Shown: piece by piece, positions 47,207-64,000 of the stretch
Layout: every line of letters starts with the position of its first letter
How positions within the stretch are numbered: position 1 is the stretch's first letter
Notes under the pieces: generated by a model
What the model saw: the letters and a program-made list of their open reading frames with translations, nothing else
The model's database searches: none
What the model was told of the DNA's origin: nothing
Program-made: the position numbers and the translations under genes
Assembly: GCF_949628215.1 (NCBI RefSeq)
Contig: NC_134276.1
Span: 134,912,125 to 134,976,124, forward strand
From: Phalacrocorax aristotelis
Taxonomy: Eukaryota > Chordata > Aves > Suliformes > Phalacrocoracidae
DNA length: 64,000 nucleotides
Direction of reading: 5' to 3'

Positions 47207-49045
47207 TTGCAAAGAATTCTCATTGCTATTCCTGGATGAAATTCCTCGAGCTGAGAGTGCCTCAGGAGCCTAAAGTTGTAGGAAGCTTCTGACCTCTCCT
47301 AGCAGAAGGAGGCACTGTGGGAGCAGGTGCCCTCCTGCAGCTAGTCTATCACCAGAGGAGGTGTTTTGAGGAGCAACACAGGAGCCTCCAGCCTCACTCA
47401 GAAAGAGGAACAGGATGGAGAAGAGAACTCATAGCCATCATGAAGAAAATGACAGAGCACCCCCAGAATGTGGGACACACTCAGCCTTGGCAAAGCCTCA
47501 GGTGGTTAGACTGCAGAGGACAATCCATCTGTAACTTAGGTATTGGGAAGTTAGTGGTGAGTAGACGTGTATATGAACCCATGTCTTCAACTTGGTAGAC
47601 TGTGTCCACAAGACCAGGTGCAGATGGGGTCCCCTAGTGGAAACACAGTGATTGCCAGGCAGGAGGATGCTTTGATTTTGCCCTTTACAAAAGATATCTA
47701 TCTTCAGGCTGCATAGATTTGCTCATGCTGGGTGTTTTTTCTGGTCAGCTCTCAGTCCAGTCCCTAACTAGACATATCTAGCCATATTATGGACAGTAAA
47801 AGGCCTGAAAAACAGAAGTCTGTGGGACTGTTAAGGTGCCTGCAGCAGAGGACAGGTGGCTAGGGAGGGAACATATTGCAGGACTGATCTAGGAGGAAAT
47901 GCTCAGTGGATGAAAAGTACTCCAGTAGTGAGAGCTGTGGTGCTCCTCCCTGAGGTGTGTCAAGAAACACAACCTCAACCTACGTGAATGAGAAATTAAG
48001 TCTGAGGGACAATACAATGTGAAAATGAAGTGTATTTTCCAGTAGATGTATGCTGGAAAAACATTGCAGAGGTGAAGTGCCTTGGTGGCTCCTTTCCTGG
48101 CTGGGTGGGAGGTCACACACTGATCAGTACTGACCTTGAGCTGCCATGGCTTTCAACATAGTTAATAACAGTTGAGTGGCCTTCCTATTTCTTAATGGAA
48201 AATGTCTTGCTGGGCACACTGAATTGCAGTTTTCACTTGACAATGTTGGCCAGTGACTCTTCTGCTTTCATTTTAGACTTTTATTGTCCAGTTTCAGCCT
48301 CTCCTAGGGCACAAAACCACAGCTACTGAAACTCCCTCCTTTCTGGGCAGGAGGTACTACAGGGTCTGGGCCTGCACACAATCCACTTAGAAGACTTGCT
48401 GGCTTCAAGTGAGGTTTTCAAGCTGGGCTGTCCAGGACTCACTTCAATATTCTCAGCTGAGCTTTCCAATTTTGGGAAGCAAAATTTTGCTGTTAAGACA
48501 TAGGCTATACCACTTAAATAGTAATGGTTTTAAACTTCCTACCCACATCCAGAAGGACAAATACACTGTTTCACAGGGGACGACACAAAGCAGCTCAGTG
48601 TAGTGCAGCTCTAAGAGCCAGGAGATGTGGTCCCCGAAGCCCTCATGAAGTGTGCAGATCAGTGCGGTGCCAGTGAGAACACAATCACACAAACAGCCTT
48701 GCAGGTTGTCTGCTCCCACCTGGGCAAGGGTAAACCCAGGACTCCATTTAGTGGACCACCTGAATAAGCTCTGCAGGGACTGAAAGAGGGCAGATTGCTC
48801 TCTGGCAATGTCACTGCAGTCCTGGCTATTCCCAGCTAGCAATGGATGAGGTATGGGGATGTGTCTTCAGATCAGCCTAATTCTCCTTTGAAATGAAAGA
48901 CTAAGGATAGTCTTATCTCTAGACACAGGGCTGGAAGGAAGAGAGATGTAAAGAGGGAAGAAGTGAAAGATGTGTTGTAAGGGAGAGAGTTGGAAATGAA
49001 GGAATAAGTGTTTGTGAAGTCTTCGGATTGCTGATGACTTTCATG

Positions 49046-54043
<4,998 letters not shown>

Positions 54044-54250
54044 GACTGCCAGGGTCTTTCTCAGGTGATGGGATTGCAGGGAGGTTGTCTCGCAGGCTCT
54101 GTCTGTGCAGCCCTCTGGCTTGATATACAGAAATGTGGACTGCCCTGTGTGTCCCCTCCCCATTCACCCCTATCTACCCCTTGCTGGGTTTCATCGGGGT
54201 GTGGTTGAGGGAGGAGTTAGAAAGGTCTCTGGAGCTGTAGGAGCTGAAGA
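54044..54250 (-). promoter_or_regulatory. AICDA 5' leader and proximal promoter region
   Basis: Sequence directly upstream of the AICDA ATG, read on the minus strand. No canonical TATA box is seen, as in the mammalian gene. The transcription start cannot be set from the sequence. Confidence 0.4.
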
Positions 54251-54387
54251 GCAAAGAGTTGAGATGCTAAGGGACATCAGTTCTGAAAGATGCTCATCAC
54301 CCATTGGTTGCCTCCCCCCCTGCACAACCCATTGGGCCCTCCCTGCCTGCAAAATTATTCTGAATTAATATCAATAACATAACGAGG

Positions 54388-54484
54388 CAGGAAGCATTGT
54401 CTAGTGGTTAGAGGGGGGCCTGGGAGCTTGTGTACCACTAACGTGAATGTGGGCAAAACCACACTATCCCTCCGGGCCTTGGGT
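54388..54484 (+). mobile_element. MIR/CORE-type tRNA-derived SINE remnant
   Basis: The sequence TGTCTAGTGGTTAGAGG, then CCTGGGAG, then GTGAATGTGGGCAAAACCAC and TCCCTCCGGGCCTTGGGT follows the order of old amniote tRNA-derived SINEs: a B-box-like TAGTGGTTAGAG start, then the GTGACCTTGGGCAAGTCACT core and CTGTGCCTCAGTTT. It is strongly diverged, consistent with an ancient pre-avian insertion. The identification is by eye. Confidence 0.55.
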
Positions 54485-57400
54485 CACACAGCTGTGCAGT
54501 GAAGATGGCGACCCTGCTCTGCACCACCATGGAGGGAGCTCTGCACAGTGCTGCTACCCAGCTGGAGAATGCTCAGGGAACACCAAATTGTTGGCAGGTT
54601 TCCCCTCCTCCTCCACGTCTCCCTGGAAGGCCTGGCAGCTGCTTGGCAGCATGGGGCAACGCCAAAGAGGAGAGTGAGGGGGACCCAGCTCCGGAGAGAG
54701 CCCGGGGTTTGACTGGGAATGCCTGGCCCCCCTTCAGCACCTGAACATGGTCATAGGTGCCTGAGCTGTGTCAACACACTGGGAGCTGTGGCAAACCTGC
54801 AGTGCAAAGCTGTATGCAAAGCACCAGTGGGAAATGACTATGGGCCTGATCCTGCTATTCCAGGTGGCACTAGTGCTGCGATCTGCTGGTGGCAGGGTGG
54901 CTGCGGGGACCCTCTGTCCAATGGTTGTGCCCAGCAGGCGTGTGGTTGTATGCTGTCACACCTGGGCTCGTGCTCAGGATGTACACGCTTCGCTCTGCCA
55001 ACACTGCTCTCTGCCACTCGGGCTCTGCTCTACCACGGCCCCACAGCATCTGCCTGGGCACCCATCCCCTCTGCAGGACTGAAGGACAGCCAAAGGATGG
55101 GGAGCAACTTCAGCTGGGCAGGGTGCTGAGGAGGCAGCTAGGGGATATTCTGCTCCATTTCTGCCTCAAGTGGGGCACGATCAGTGCTACGGCTGAGAAA
55201 CAGGGCTTTTGTTTACCTCACGCTAGGGTAGTTCTTCATTTTTTCTCTGCTTCATTTACTTTGCTTATTAATTTTACTGGCTTTCAGCATGCTAGGACTG
55301 TGTGAAACCAGTATATGCAAAAACACGAAAAGGAGAGATGAGTTGCCAGAACAGAGCAGATGACTCTAGCCCAGCACTTTGACACTACCTGCCTTTGAGA
55401 GTGGCTGGCATGGCACACTTCAGGAAAAAGAAGAGCACTCCTGGAAGGTCCAGGGCTGAGCTGTCCTACTCCTTGGGGAAATGCCTGGGTAGTGCACATG
55501 CTCAGTGCATCCACATTTTGGCAGCTGCATTGATCTTAAGAGTTGTGCCAATTATGTTCTTTGAGGACCTGGCTCCTGGTGTTTGACCAAATCTAGAAAA
55601 GCCTGCAATCCTTGTGAATCCCTGTCCTACTTAACAGAGTCAAAGGATGTTCCTGCTAATGAAACAGTTGTTCCCTTTCAGCCTTTGCCCTTGCAGCACC
55701 CTGTGATTTATCTCCTAGGTCAAACCAAGAGTCATTTTGTCCCTCTTTCAAACTAGTTTTTTCTTTTAATAACGCAAGGAGGATGTTTTTTTACACAGCA
55801 CATTAAAAAAGGAAAAGAGAAAAAGAAAGCAACACACCCTGGGAAATCTGCTTCTTAGAGATCACAACTGTTTGTGTTTTATCTGATAAATTAAGGTAGC
55901 TTCAGCTTTATTCTTGTTCTGGCTCCTAATTTCCATAGCCAAAAGCTTGCAGAAAGTTTTAAATAACATTTTCTGCTCTGAAAGGAGTAAAGAAATATCT
56001 TCATGGCTAGCCTGGTCTTCCCCATAAATTAAATTTGTGCATATTGATTTTCTCAAAGGTTTAACACGTCAAGTCTCATAAAATGTTTAACTAGGTCCTT
56101 CCTCTGGTCCTGCCTGTAAGTGGAATTCATTCTTCCATGTTTAAAACATCAGCTCTTTTCCTTGAATATTGAGAGCCTCTTTGCTCTCTATAGAGATAAA
56201 AGAGAAAGAACGAACAAATGGACAGATGGACTATATTTATGCTACTCTTTTGCAAGGCTTTCAAGTCTAAATACTGATGTAGGCTTTCTAATGCCCTTTG
56301 TTTAGACTGGTGACTTTCCTCACACTGGAGGTGTGAGTGCACAAAGTCAGTGGCAGCGATTCTCTGCCTCTAGCTCTAATCCCCAGAGCAGAAACATGTT
56401 GAAGTGGATGTGTCTAAGGTGGCATTTCAAGAGGGACTCTTAACTCCTATGCAATTCTGCCTAATGCAGGAGCTGCAGTCTCTTGCCAAGGCAAGATCTT
56501 GCTTACTAGCAGATGTCATCTCTGCCCTGGTTAAAAAAAATAGCTTGGAAAACCATGGAAAGGTTGCTGATCCCTGATATAGCAGCTAGTCCAATTTCCT
56601 CCCTGGCTATAAATTGCCAAATACTTAACATACGGTGGGACCATTTTGGCTTGGAGCTAAGACACGAGGAGAGATGCTGACCACTCCAGTTTTCGTTCCC
56701 TTCTACTCAGTGCAGACTTATTTGGAGAGGGAACCAATGGTGGGAGAGAAGAACAATCTTACTGAAGATTACTCCATCTCTGTTTGTGATCAAAGCCCAG
56801 GTTGGTTAAAGGCTAGTGGGGAAGGCTAGAAAGGGTCCCTGTGCTGGTGTGTTTGGAGTGTTATTTAGCAAGACACTGCTCCAGCTAATCAGGATCACAG
56901 AAGGATGTCCTTGCATCCCTCCAGGTTTATTGTGCTCGGGGGTCTATTCTCTGTCTTGAAGTGAGAACAATGGAGAAATAACAGCAGGTTGAGGAGCAGT
57001 GATCAGGTGTAAGCGGGGAGGAAGAATATCACCATTACTGTTACTAAAGATTCAGAAAGCAAACTGCTAAGAAATCAGAGAGCAAAAATGTGGTGAATAA
57101 TTAAAAGTAATTACCTAGCCCCAAAGCAGAGGAGAGGTTGCTTGTTTAGTCAACAGGAAGTCGTGTGTTGGTGTGTACTGATATAAATACATATTTATTT
57201 TTTCCATTCACCCTTTGCTCAGAAATTGCATTTTGAAACAAGCGCCAACATCACCAGTTGGTTGGTTCTTACACTGCACACAAGAAACGCAGACACCTGC
57301 TTCCCCTCGCCTCAAGCGAAAACCTCAAGCAGAAAAACTTTCTCTGCTCAACAAGTGCTGGTGCACCATGGACACTAACTTGCAGAGACCTCGAGCAGGG

Positions 57401-60400
57401 GAGCAGTAGAGTTCCTTGCAGCTAGACACAGGCAAATAAGCTGATATGCTAATTTATTATAAGCACATACAATGTAATATGCTTATTTAATATAAACATA
57501 TATTATGCACAAGCATATATCAAAGTGTTTATTTACTACATGCACATTACGTTATATTCTGTGTTCATTCCACAAAGACTCCTCACCCTATTTTGAACAA
57601 CAGACCCAGAAGAAAAGTAACATGCTTGCTCAGGCACCTCTGCCAGGCAGACCACTCCCATTACTCCAGCCCTGCACATAAAAAAAACCGCACTAGATGT
57701 AGAGGCAGCTTGCTGTCTAGGACATGGGGCAAAGGGCCTTGTCCCTAGAGCTGCCAACTCATCTTGTGATGCAGCTGTGGATGCCATGCCTGGGGAGAAG
57801 GTTTCAGCAGTTGCATGACAAAGCATTGCCCTTTGTGGTGCAGAATATATAGTACTATGGAGATACATGAAACCGGAGGATGTGTATGAGGTCTGCCTGG
57901 GGTGGACATCACCAGGAGGGGTGTGTGTGGTGGTGGGGTTGCAAATACAAATCTAAAGCACTGTGGGGCAAGAGGCTGCACCTATATTAGACTAGAGCAG
58001 GGATCCCAGGTCATGAGAGGGAAGTGGTAAGGAGAGAAGGTAGGAGTTCAGGATGTGTGGAAGTGCCACTGGAAGGGTGGGTTTATGAAACCTAGACCCC
58101 TATGCTGTGCACTGCTGTGTGCTGCAGGACTGTAGATGATACCACTGATGCAGAATCGAGGGCATCTGGTTACTGGGCGTGCACTAAGGTTATACATTAT
58201 TATGTTTTACTAGCAATTTGGCTTTCCAGGCTTGCGCTGAGAAACCTATACCTGGAGACCTGACACCAGTTTATTTTTGTTCTACTGTTGAGCTTGTTTT
58301 GGTGCTGGGGGATGAGGCAAATCAGGGCGAAACTATTGAATTGAGTACACATTTTTCAACCACAGTCCTGTGAGTGCCTCTCATTCCTGCCCTGCAGCTC
58401 TCTGCTAACCCAGTCTGGGACTCCTTACAGGAACTAACGACCCTTAATCCTGCCTATGTGACCCCACAATTTTTTCTCTCCCTGTCTGTATTAATTCTCC
58501 CCACCATGTCTCTAGGCAGCAGCAGTTCCATCCCTTGCTACCAGTGACTGACATGTGCTGGAATCAGCAGCAGCAAGGGAGGAAAGGTGCTGGTTTGGGT
58601 TGAGGAGTTTGAGACCTAGTGAATGGGTTCGACATGATGAGTGCAGGTAAGAAGTGTGACCAAAGTCCAAGTACTTGCACTAAATGTCCTCAAGTGTCTT
58701 CTCCAGCTTGAGGCTGTGACATGGTTGGCAGCTTATCTCATTTCTACTAAGAAAAACAGAGTCTGCGATCAAAGCAGAATGTGCCTTTCCCCATGCTGAG
58801 AACTGGGGGTGGGGAAGTACCCACCAGAGCTGCTTGCACCTTGCTGCTTCCCATAGCAGTGCACGCAGCTCCAGTCTCCAGCACACCCTGCCAATCTGAC
58901 TTGGCTTCTGACTCTGTGCTGTGCAGATCCAGAGAACATGCTCTTTTTGCACGGGGAGCTGCAGGCAAACAGAGAACTGCATTCCAGTGTTACCCCATTC
59001 TCCTATGGCTCAGCCCTCTGGTCTGGGCACCGCAGACCCTGCTCCCAATCACATCTTCCCCCTCCTTAATGGAAGTCATTGGCTCCATATCTCTACAATC
59101 ATCTGCTAGTCACGGGGAGAAACTCCGTTTTATACCACAGTTTTTCACAATGAGACTCACCTTCTAGCTGTGGTTATGGTTTCACAGACCAAAGTTGCCT
59201 GTTATTAGCTCTTGTTTGTGCAGTTGCTGCAGCTCATGCTACTCCGTGCAAAAAGAGCTTGCACCTGGGGCCTGGGTGGTAAATCCTGATTTTAATTTTC
59301 CTGTTGTTTTTGGAGAAGTCCTTTGCTGGAGAGGCTGGGACAGAAGTGCTTGGGAGCTCACTAAGGAGCAGCATGTTGTATATTCCTTGGCTTGCAGTCA
59401 TGTGTTGAGTTCCCTGTAGTTGTACAAGATTTCCTTGGCTGGAGGTCCTCATAAGCAGTGTTCTTGCATCAGGCAAAGTTTTTTTATCAACAAAGCAAGC
59501 ATTTTCAGAAGATTCAAGATAGCCTTACTACTTCTTGTCTTCCTCCCCACAGAGTTCAGAGCTGCTCCTATGCTCTCCTCACTGGCTACATCCAAAAGGT
59601 TTGCGGGATGCCACCACTAACCTCTTCTCCCTAATGCCAAATTATCAGAATTAGTGTCTGCCCCCAACATACTGATCCTCTTCCAGAGGGCCCAGTGCTC
59701 TTGGTAACGGGGGTGGAATGGGAGACCCTTACTGAGGCCAAGGAAGAGAGGGAGGAGAGGGTGAAAATTTATTCTCATTGCATGATAAGGATCTCTTCCT
59801 TTGCTGTGATATCTCTGCTCTCTTCCCTCCTTGCCAGTGTGCTGTCATGCCTGGTGGTGCTGACTGTTAGTATCAGTTATTTCTTTAGCCATGACTACAT
59901 GGGAGGCTTCCAAGTTTCTGCTGTAAGCAGTGAGGTCAGAGTTGTGACACACTTGAGCTAGCTGCCCAGGCAGGGAAGAGTATCCAAGAGTCTGAGAACT
60001 TCCCAGATAATTTTATAGAGTTTGAAAATACCCTTTCATGTTCCAGCCAAAAGCATGGGTTCTACTTGGACGAAAAGGCTGGTAGAAGCCCCTAAAAAGC
60101 AGAGGAGAGAAAGAAGAGGAAGAATCTGAAGGGGAAACAAAGACCCTGGGAAACTACTGATTATGAATTATTATCAGAAATTTTAATTCACTGGTGCCCA
60201 TTTATTTTAGGCATTGTTTCTGCTTCCCACTCAGCTACGGCCTCAAAACAATGTCTCACCAAAATGTACAGCCCTTGCATTCATATACACAACCAGTTAA
60301 TTTCCCCTTGTGCAGTCTGTTCTCAACAAGGGGACATCATGTCTACTCATCTCTTCTATCATTTTGGTGCAGGTACAGGTAAAGTACGGCAGAGGCGCAT

Positions 60401-61119
60401 TTACTTTAAGGTGGCTAGCTTGGGCACAACCAGCTTTGGAAAGCTGGTGACAAGACCAAAAAATCTCACAGATTGGAGAGGCAAAAATCTACCCTGAAGC
60501 AGTGCCCCATGCGACTCTCAGTGAACAGAAATGGCAAAGAGGCTTGCAGAGACTATGAAGAGTTCAGATGCCTTTCCTGAACTAAACCAAAGGGAAACTA
60601 CAACGATACCAGCTGATGGACAACAGAGCCAAGAGAAATAGTGTAATATTGGTGCTGGGCTAAAGCAGAGCTGATGAGAAAATTACTTTTGACCATGGTG
60701 TGGAGAGGCTCAGGAATGACTACACTCACACCGCATCAGGCAGAAAAAAAAAGTCTTTTGAACCCTTCCTTCACAGCAAGGCTGGAGGCTAAGTCTAGGC
60801 TGTGGAAGAAAACAGGTTTTATTTGTTAATCCATAATAATGGCCAGCACAGATGGCTCCAGCTGCTCTGTGCTATTTGGGTACCAGACAAGAGACAGAGT
60901 GAGGTGTAAGCAATTTCTAGTGGGTGCGTTTTCTAATACTGTCTGACTTTGGTTCTACAAGGGAACAGTCAGAGCAGTAAGCCCCACAGGAAGGCCTCAG
61001 CATGGAAAGGCTTTGTAGGTTCAAGGCACCCAATACAAGAGGTGGCATACTGACAAGTGCATCAGTGCAAAACCAAAACCTTGGTCAAGACATCATGTTG
61101 GTAGGCTGTGCTGGCTATC
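54485..61119. other. Intergenic 5' of AICDA, no gene recognised
   Basis: I looked for the neighbours expected beyond AICDA, such as MFAP5 (its C-W-D-E-K-F-T-C motif), and did not find them. A moderately GC-rich block at 54600-55100 gives long frames (54719-55129, +) without a known domain. AT-rich repetitive text with ATTTATTATAAGCACATA-like units occurs at about 57440-57540. Confidence 0.4.
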
Positions 61120-61680
61120 ACGTTTGAAGTGACTGCTGCTGCTACATGTGCCACTGCTGCTCCAGCCTCTAAGGCATTGGCTAAGAAGTGAGAGAAGGTG
61201 GCAGGAGGATCCCCATCCTGCAAGTCCCCAGTCTCCAGTGGGGCTGATATAAAGGAGATGACTGTCTCCAAGAAGCACAGAACTTTCTCTCACCACTCTG
61301 AAAGGGAACAGAAGTCTACACAGTATAGAAGGACAACAGCTGCACCAGACTGGGGCTCAGGAGCCTGGACAAGGGCAGCACAAGAGGACTCAGTACTTCT
61401 AGCAACTTTAAACTCAACAATAAGCCAAGAGGAAGGTGCCAAAAAGACAGCAAAGGCCAAGAACCAACTAACCCTTGATTGGCGCTGCCAAGAAGCCCAG
61501 ATTAGCTGTGGCTGTGGAGGAAATCCCAAGAAAAGCCAAGAAACTGGCAGCCACCATGGCCAAGAAAGCAATCAAGAGCTTAAAGAATATGAAAGCTGAC
61601 AAACCAAAAAAGGCAAAGATTTAGCTAAGGGCAAAACTGTGAAACCCAAGGCAGAGAAATTGAAAGTGGCCTCAGGCTGA
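61120..61680 (+). pseudogene. Linker histone H1 pseudogene
   Basis: This is a decayed copy of a somatic-type linker histone H1, the protein that binds nucleosomal linker DNA. From 61120, where the start codon is ACG, the translation follows H1 order. The N-terminal Ala/Pro-rich TAAATCATAAPASKALAKK comes first, then VAGG...PVSSG, and MTVSKKHRTFS against H1 KAVSASKERKGLS. After a frame change come VYT-V-stop-KDNSCTRLGLRSL against GYDVEKNNSRIKLGLKSL, and STSSNFKLNNK against GASGSFKLNKK. The lysine/alanine-rich tail then reads AAKKPRLAVAV, PRKAKKLAATMAKKAIKSLK and ADKPKKAK. Several in-frame stops and at least two frame changes make it non-functional. The globular domain helix residues are eroded. 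H1 genes are intronless, so a retrocopy cannot be told from a dispersed duplicate. No poly-A tail is evident. Confidence 0.82.
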
Positions 61681-64000
61681 GAAGGTAGTACACAAAAAAT
61701 AGATGTTATATGAGCACAGACAAAGTGTCCTGCTTCAGGGACACAGAGTGTAAATCCTTTAACTGAACCATTGATTTGCATCATGTTTTGCATTTTTAAC
61801 ACAGTTTTCCAAAGGAAGATAATCGTAATAATTAAAATTCCTTGTTTCACAATAAAACTCAGGCTTTGTATGAATTAAATGTTTCTTGCTATTTCTTCAA
61901 TTGTCTGCAGCAGTATGATAGGGGAGATGGAGGCAGAGTTTGCTCAGAGGTGCACAGCAGAAAGAATAGAGGCAACAGACGAAAGCTGCGACAAGGGAAT
62001 ATCTTATCTGACATCAGGAAAATATGCTCCATTCTTGCCGACTTTTTCAAAATTCAGCTGGACAAGGCTCTGAGCAACCTGATAAGCTTTGAAGTTAGCC
62101 CTTAGGTTGCTAACTTTCAACGCAATTTTATCTATGATCTTAACTGGGAAGATATACTATCTAAATAAGGACATTTATTTTAAAAAATGCACAGCTTCAT
62201 GTACATTCATTCTTATATTTAAGCAGGTGAGTTCTCACATTACTTACTACTTAGACACATTGAATTACATATGTTTACTTATAACACCTTTTTGTTAATG
62301 TCTAATTTGTGACAAGCTGTATTTATATCGAAATCGCAATCTCAGTGAAATGCCCAAAACAGCATTCTGAAAGAGAATTCATTCATTAAATGAAGATCTG
62401 CTCTGCCAATGGTTTTCACCAATTTGATTTTTTATATACTTCAACATAGTAGCAGCAAGTACATGCAGCTTGCATTTTAATGGTGTAATTTATAGTACTG
62501 AAAACATTTTTATTTATAAAAATCATTTACATTAATAGCAAAAGCAGACGATCAAATTCATTCATGATGTTTCACATGAGTTTTTCTATAGATTTTTTAA
62601 AAAATGGACTAAAATCCAGCTATCTGTTTTGTGGGAGTTTATTCCAACTTGCTACATTACAAGGGTTAAGGATGGCAGGGAACAGAGAGAAACAAAGCAA
62701 TACGCTGAAGATCTGAGAGCAGGAGGTGAAGAGGAGGTCCAGAAATGGAATTCAGGTGTGCAGTGCTCCAGTCAAGGTGCTGTTCACAAATGGATAAATG
62801 TACACTGTCAAACAAAGTCAGACCATGTGGTTCCAGGAGTGAATGTTATGGGATCATGCACCTTTAAAATATCTTTTAAAAAAAAACAAACCAAAACTTT
62901 TTAAATTATTATTTTAAACAAAAGCCCTTTTGGTTTCAACCCAGCTATTTATGTAAGAGAGGTGTTCTTTTTGGATGGGTTGCAAGCACTGCTTCCCTCT
63001 GTGAAGGGCAAGCCCACATGCCAGCCAGCAGTATGCTCTTGAGGGATCCCTTCAAGATGAGAGGCCTGATGACACATTATGTTCATGCTGCAGGTTCTTG
63101 TGGACAGGATCCAGGCAACACGGAGCTTCCAGGTGAGATGGCAGCTGCTTTCAACTGCCTCCCTGTACTTTCCCACAGCAGTCCCCTTCCTCCTTGCCTT
63201 GTTTCTGCAGCCAGAGGCCGCCACCACAAGATATGCAATTTCTCTTCCCACAGTGCACAAGTTGACCTAAGGTGACATTCCCCCTTCCCTGTTCTGACTG
63301 GCATATCCTTCCCTTCAGAAAATCCCAAGCTTGGCAGCTGAGGGAGCCACAGCACGTGAGAACCTGAGGGCAAGAGAAGAGGACAGCTGGCATGGGCCAA
63401 GCACTGCCTCCAGCCCCACTTGGTAATGCTGCGTGTCACCTCATCAAGCACCCTTCCTGCCACACCACTTCAGCCCCACTGTCCTCCTCACCATGTTTCT
63501 TGCTCTGAGATGAACAGGTGCACAGAGAAGAAAGAGAAGAGAAAAATAGAGGCAGAGAACAAAAAGAGAGATGGGAAGGTGGAACAACCCTTCCTTTCCA
63601 GGTGCAGCAGAAAGCCCTTGGTGTGGCCAGCTTCCCTTGCAGGGACCTCCAGATCCATATGCCCAGCAAAGTGAGGTGCTGCTTCAAACTGGGGACCAGG
63701 CGTCAGAGCACTGGCCTTGAAACAGCAGCCTTCAAACTGGCAACACTGGTCGGTTGTCAGGAGCCCTGACAGCAGAATGAGCAAGAACAACCATTGTGTG
63801 GGAAGTGACTGCAGGCCATTTAACTCCCGCTTTGGGTCAGAAGGGTTTATGAAAATCAGCCACAAATTCTAGATCTTGCTTCTAAAATGGGCACCTTTCT
63901 AACAGCTTTCTTTGTGGCTAGTCCAACTTCACGAGAAACAGACCTAGCTGGAGCTAGATTTAAAACCATTTCCCCAGCTTACAAGAGAAGGCAATGTCCA
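61681..64000. other. Right-hand flank, no gene recognised
   Basis: The stretch is AT-rich from 61700 to 62600, then moderately GC-rich from 63000. Frames at 63018-63275 (+), 63083-63463 (-) and 63488-63865 (-) show no recognised domain and no clear splice framework. Nothing else can be supported. Confidence 0.4.

Larger units (their letters stand above)
47115..49045 (-). other. AICDA: AICDA 3' untranslated region (inferred)
   Basis: This is the minus-strand sequence from the AICDA stop to a canonical AATAAA. The length of about 1.9 kb is close to the long 3' UTR of mammalian AICDA. It contains a perfect 8-mer miR-155 target near its 3' end. The extent is inferred from these two signals; earlier polyadenylation is possible. 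Confidence 0.55.

Noticed and set aside
54719-55129. 136-codon Cys-rich frame near the AICDA 5' side
   Set aside because: Cysteines arise from GC-rich TGC/TGT-rich text; no domain pattern, and the overlapping frame 54768-55082 is equally open.
54485-64000. MFAP5 exons, expected neighbour of AICDA
   Set aside because: The conserved cysteine-rich MFAP motif was looked for and not found; the gene probably lies beyond the window.

Overview
This window is bird genomic DNA. It holds the NANOG to AICDA interval on a chromosome that, unlike chicken as I know it, still carries APOBEC1-family genes. The evidence is multi-exon vertebrate genes with clean GT-AG splice sites, CR1 LINEs with the typical avian 3' end, LTR fossils of a kind widespread in neoavian birds, and sauropsid-like AID, APOBEC1 and NANOG peptides. 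I infer a neoavian bird rather than a galliform; the species is not determined.

Layout. 242-1039 (-): first two coding exons of NANOG, running off the left edge, with a candidate SOX-POU composite element upstream at 1188-1203. 2490-3080 and 10310-10610: two CpG-rich islands. The second begins a possible unrecognised three-exon transcript (10569-11455, +). 11456-20026: no gene recognised. 20027-20656: a solo LTR, with the first exon of an APOBEC1-like gene about 150 bp beyond it. 20804-25403 (+): that gene (called A1a here), with catalytic residues present and a probable GC-AG intron. 26400-27840 (-): CR1 LINE. 30165-30690: ERVL-type LTR. 32605-32850 (+): decayed third APOBEC1 copy. 35488-38868 (+): second APOBEC1 gene (A1b) with the APOBEC1 hydrophobic C-terminal region and an unusual S-T-S-P-C active-site motif. 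40440-40930 (+): CR1. 49046-54043 (-): complete five-exon AICDA (AID, 198 aa), with a 1.9 kb inferred 3' UTR ending in a perfect 8-mer miR-155 target and an AATAAA. 54388-54484: tRNA-derived SINE remnant. 61120-61680 (+): linker histone H1 pseudogene. No gene was recognised between this pseudogene and the right edge.

How the genes relate. AID and the two APOBEC1-like genes are zinc-dependent cytidine deaminases from one ancestral unit. Exon phases are shared, and the two AID catalytic-domain exons (148 + 271 bp) are fused into single exons of 401 and 389 bp in the APOBEC1 copies. AID diversifies antibody genes in B cells. APOBEC1 relatives edit RNA and/or mutate DNA of retroelements. The cluster is therefore a small deaminase array with one AID, two divergent APOBEC1 paralogues with open frames and one dead copy, next to a pluripotency gene and scattered with retroelement fossils. 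The most interesting points are the divergence of the two APOBEC1 paralogues, the non-canonical splice donor in A1a, the altered active-site motif in A1b, and the LTR beside the first exon of A1a.
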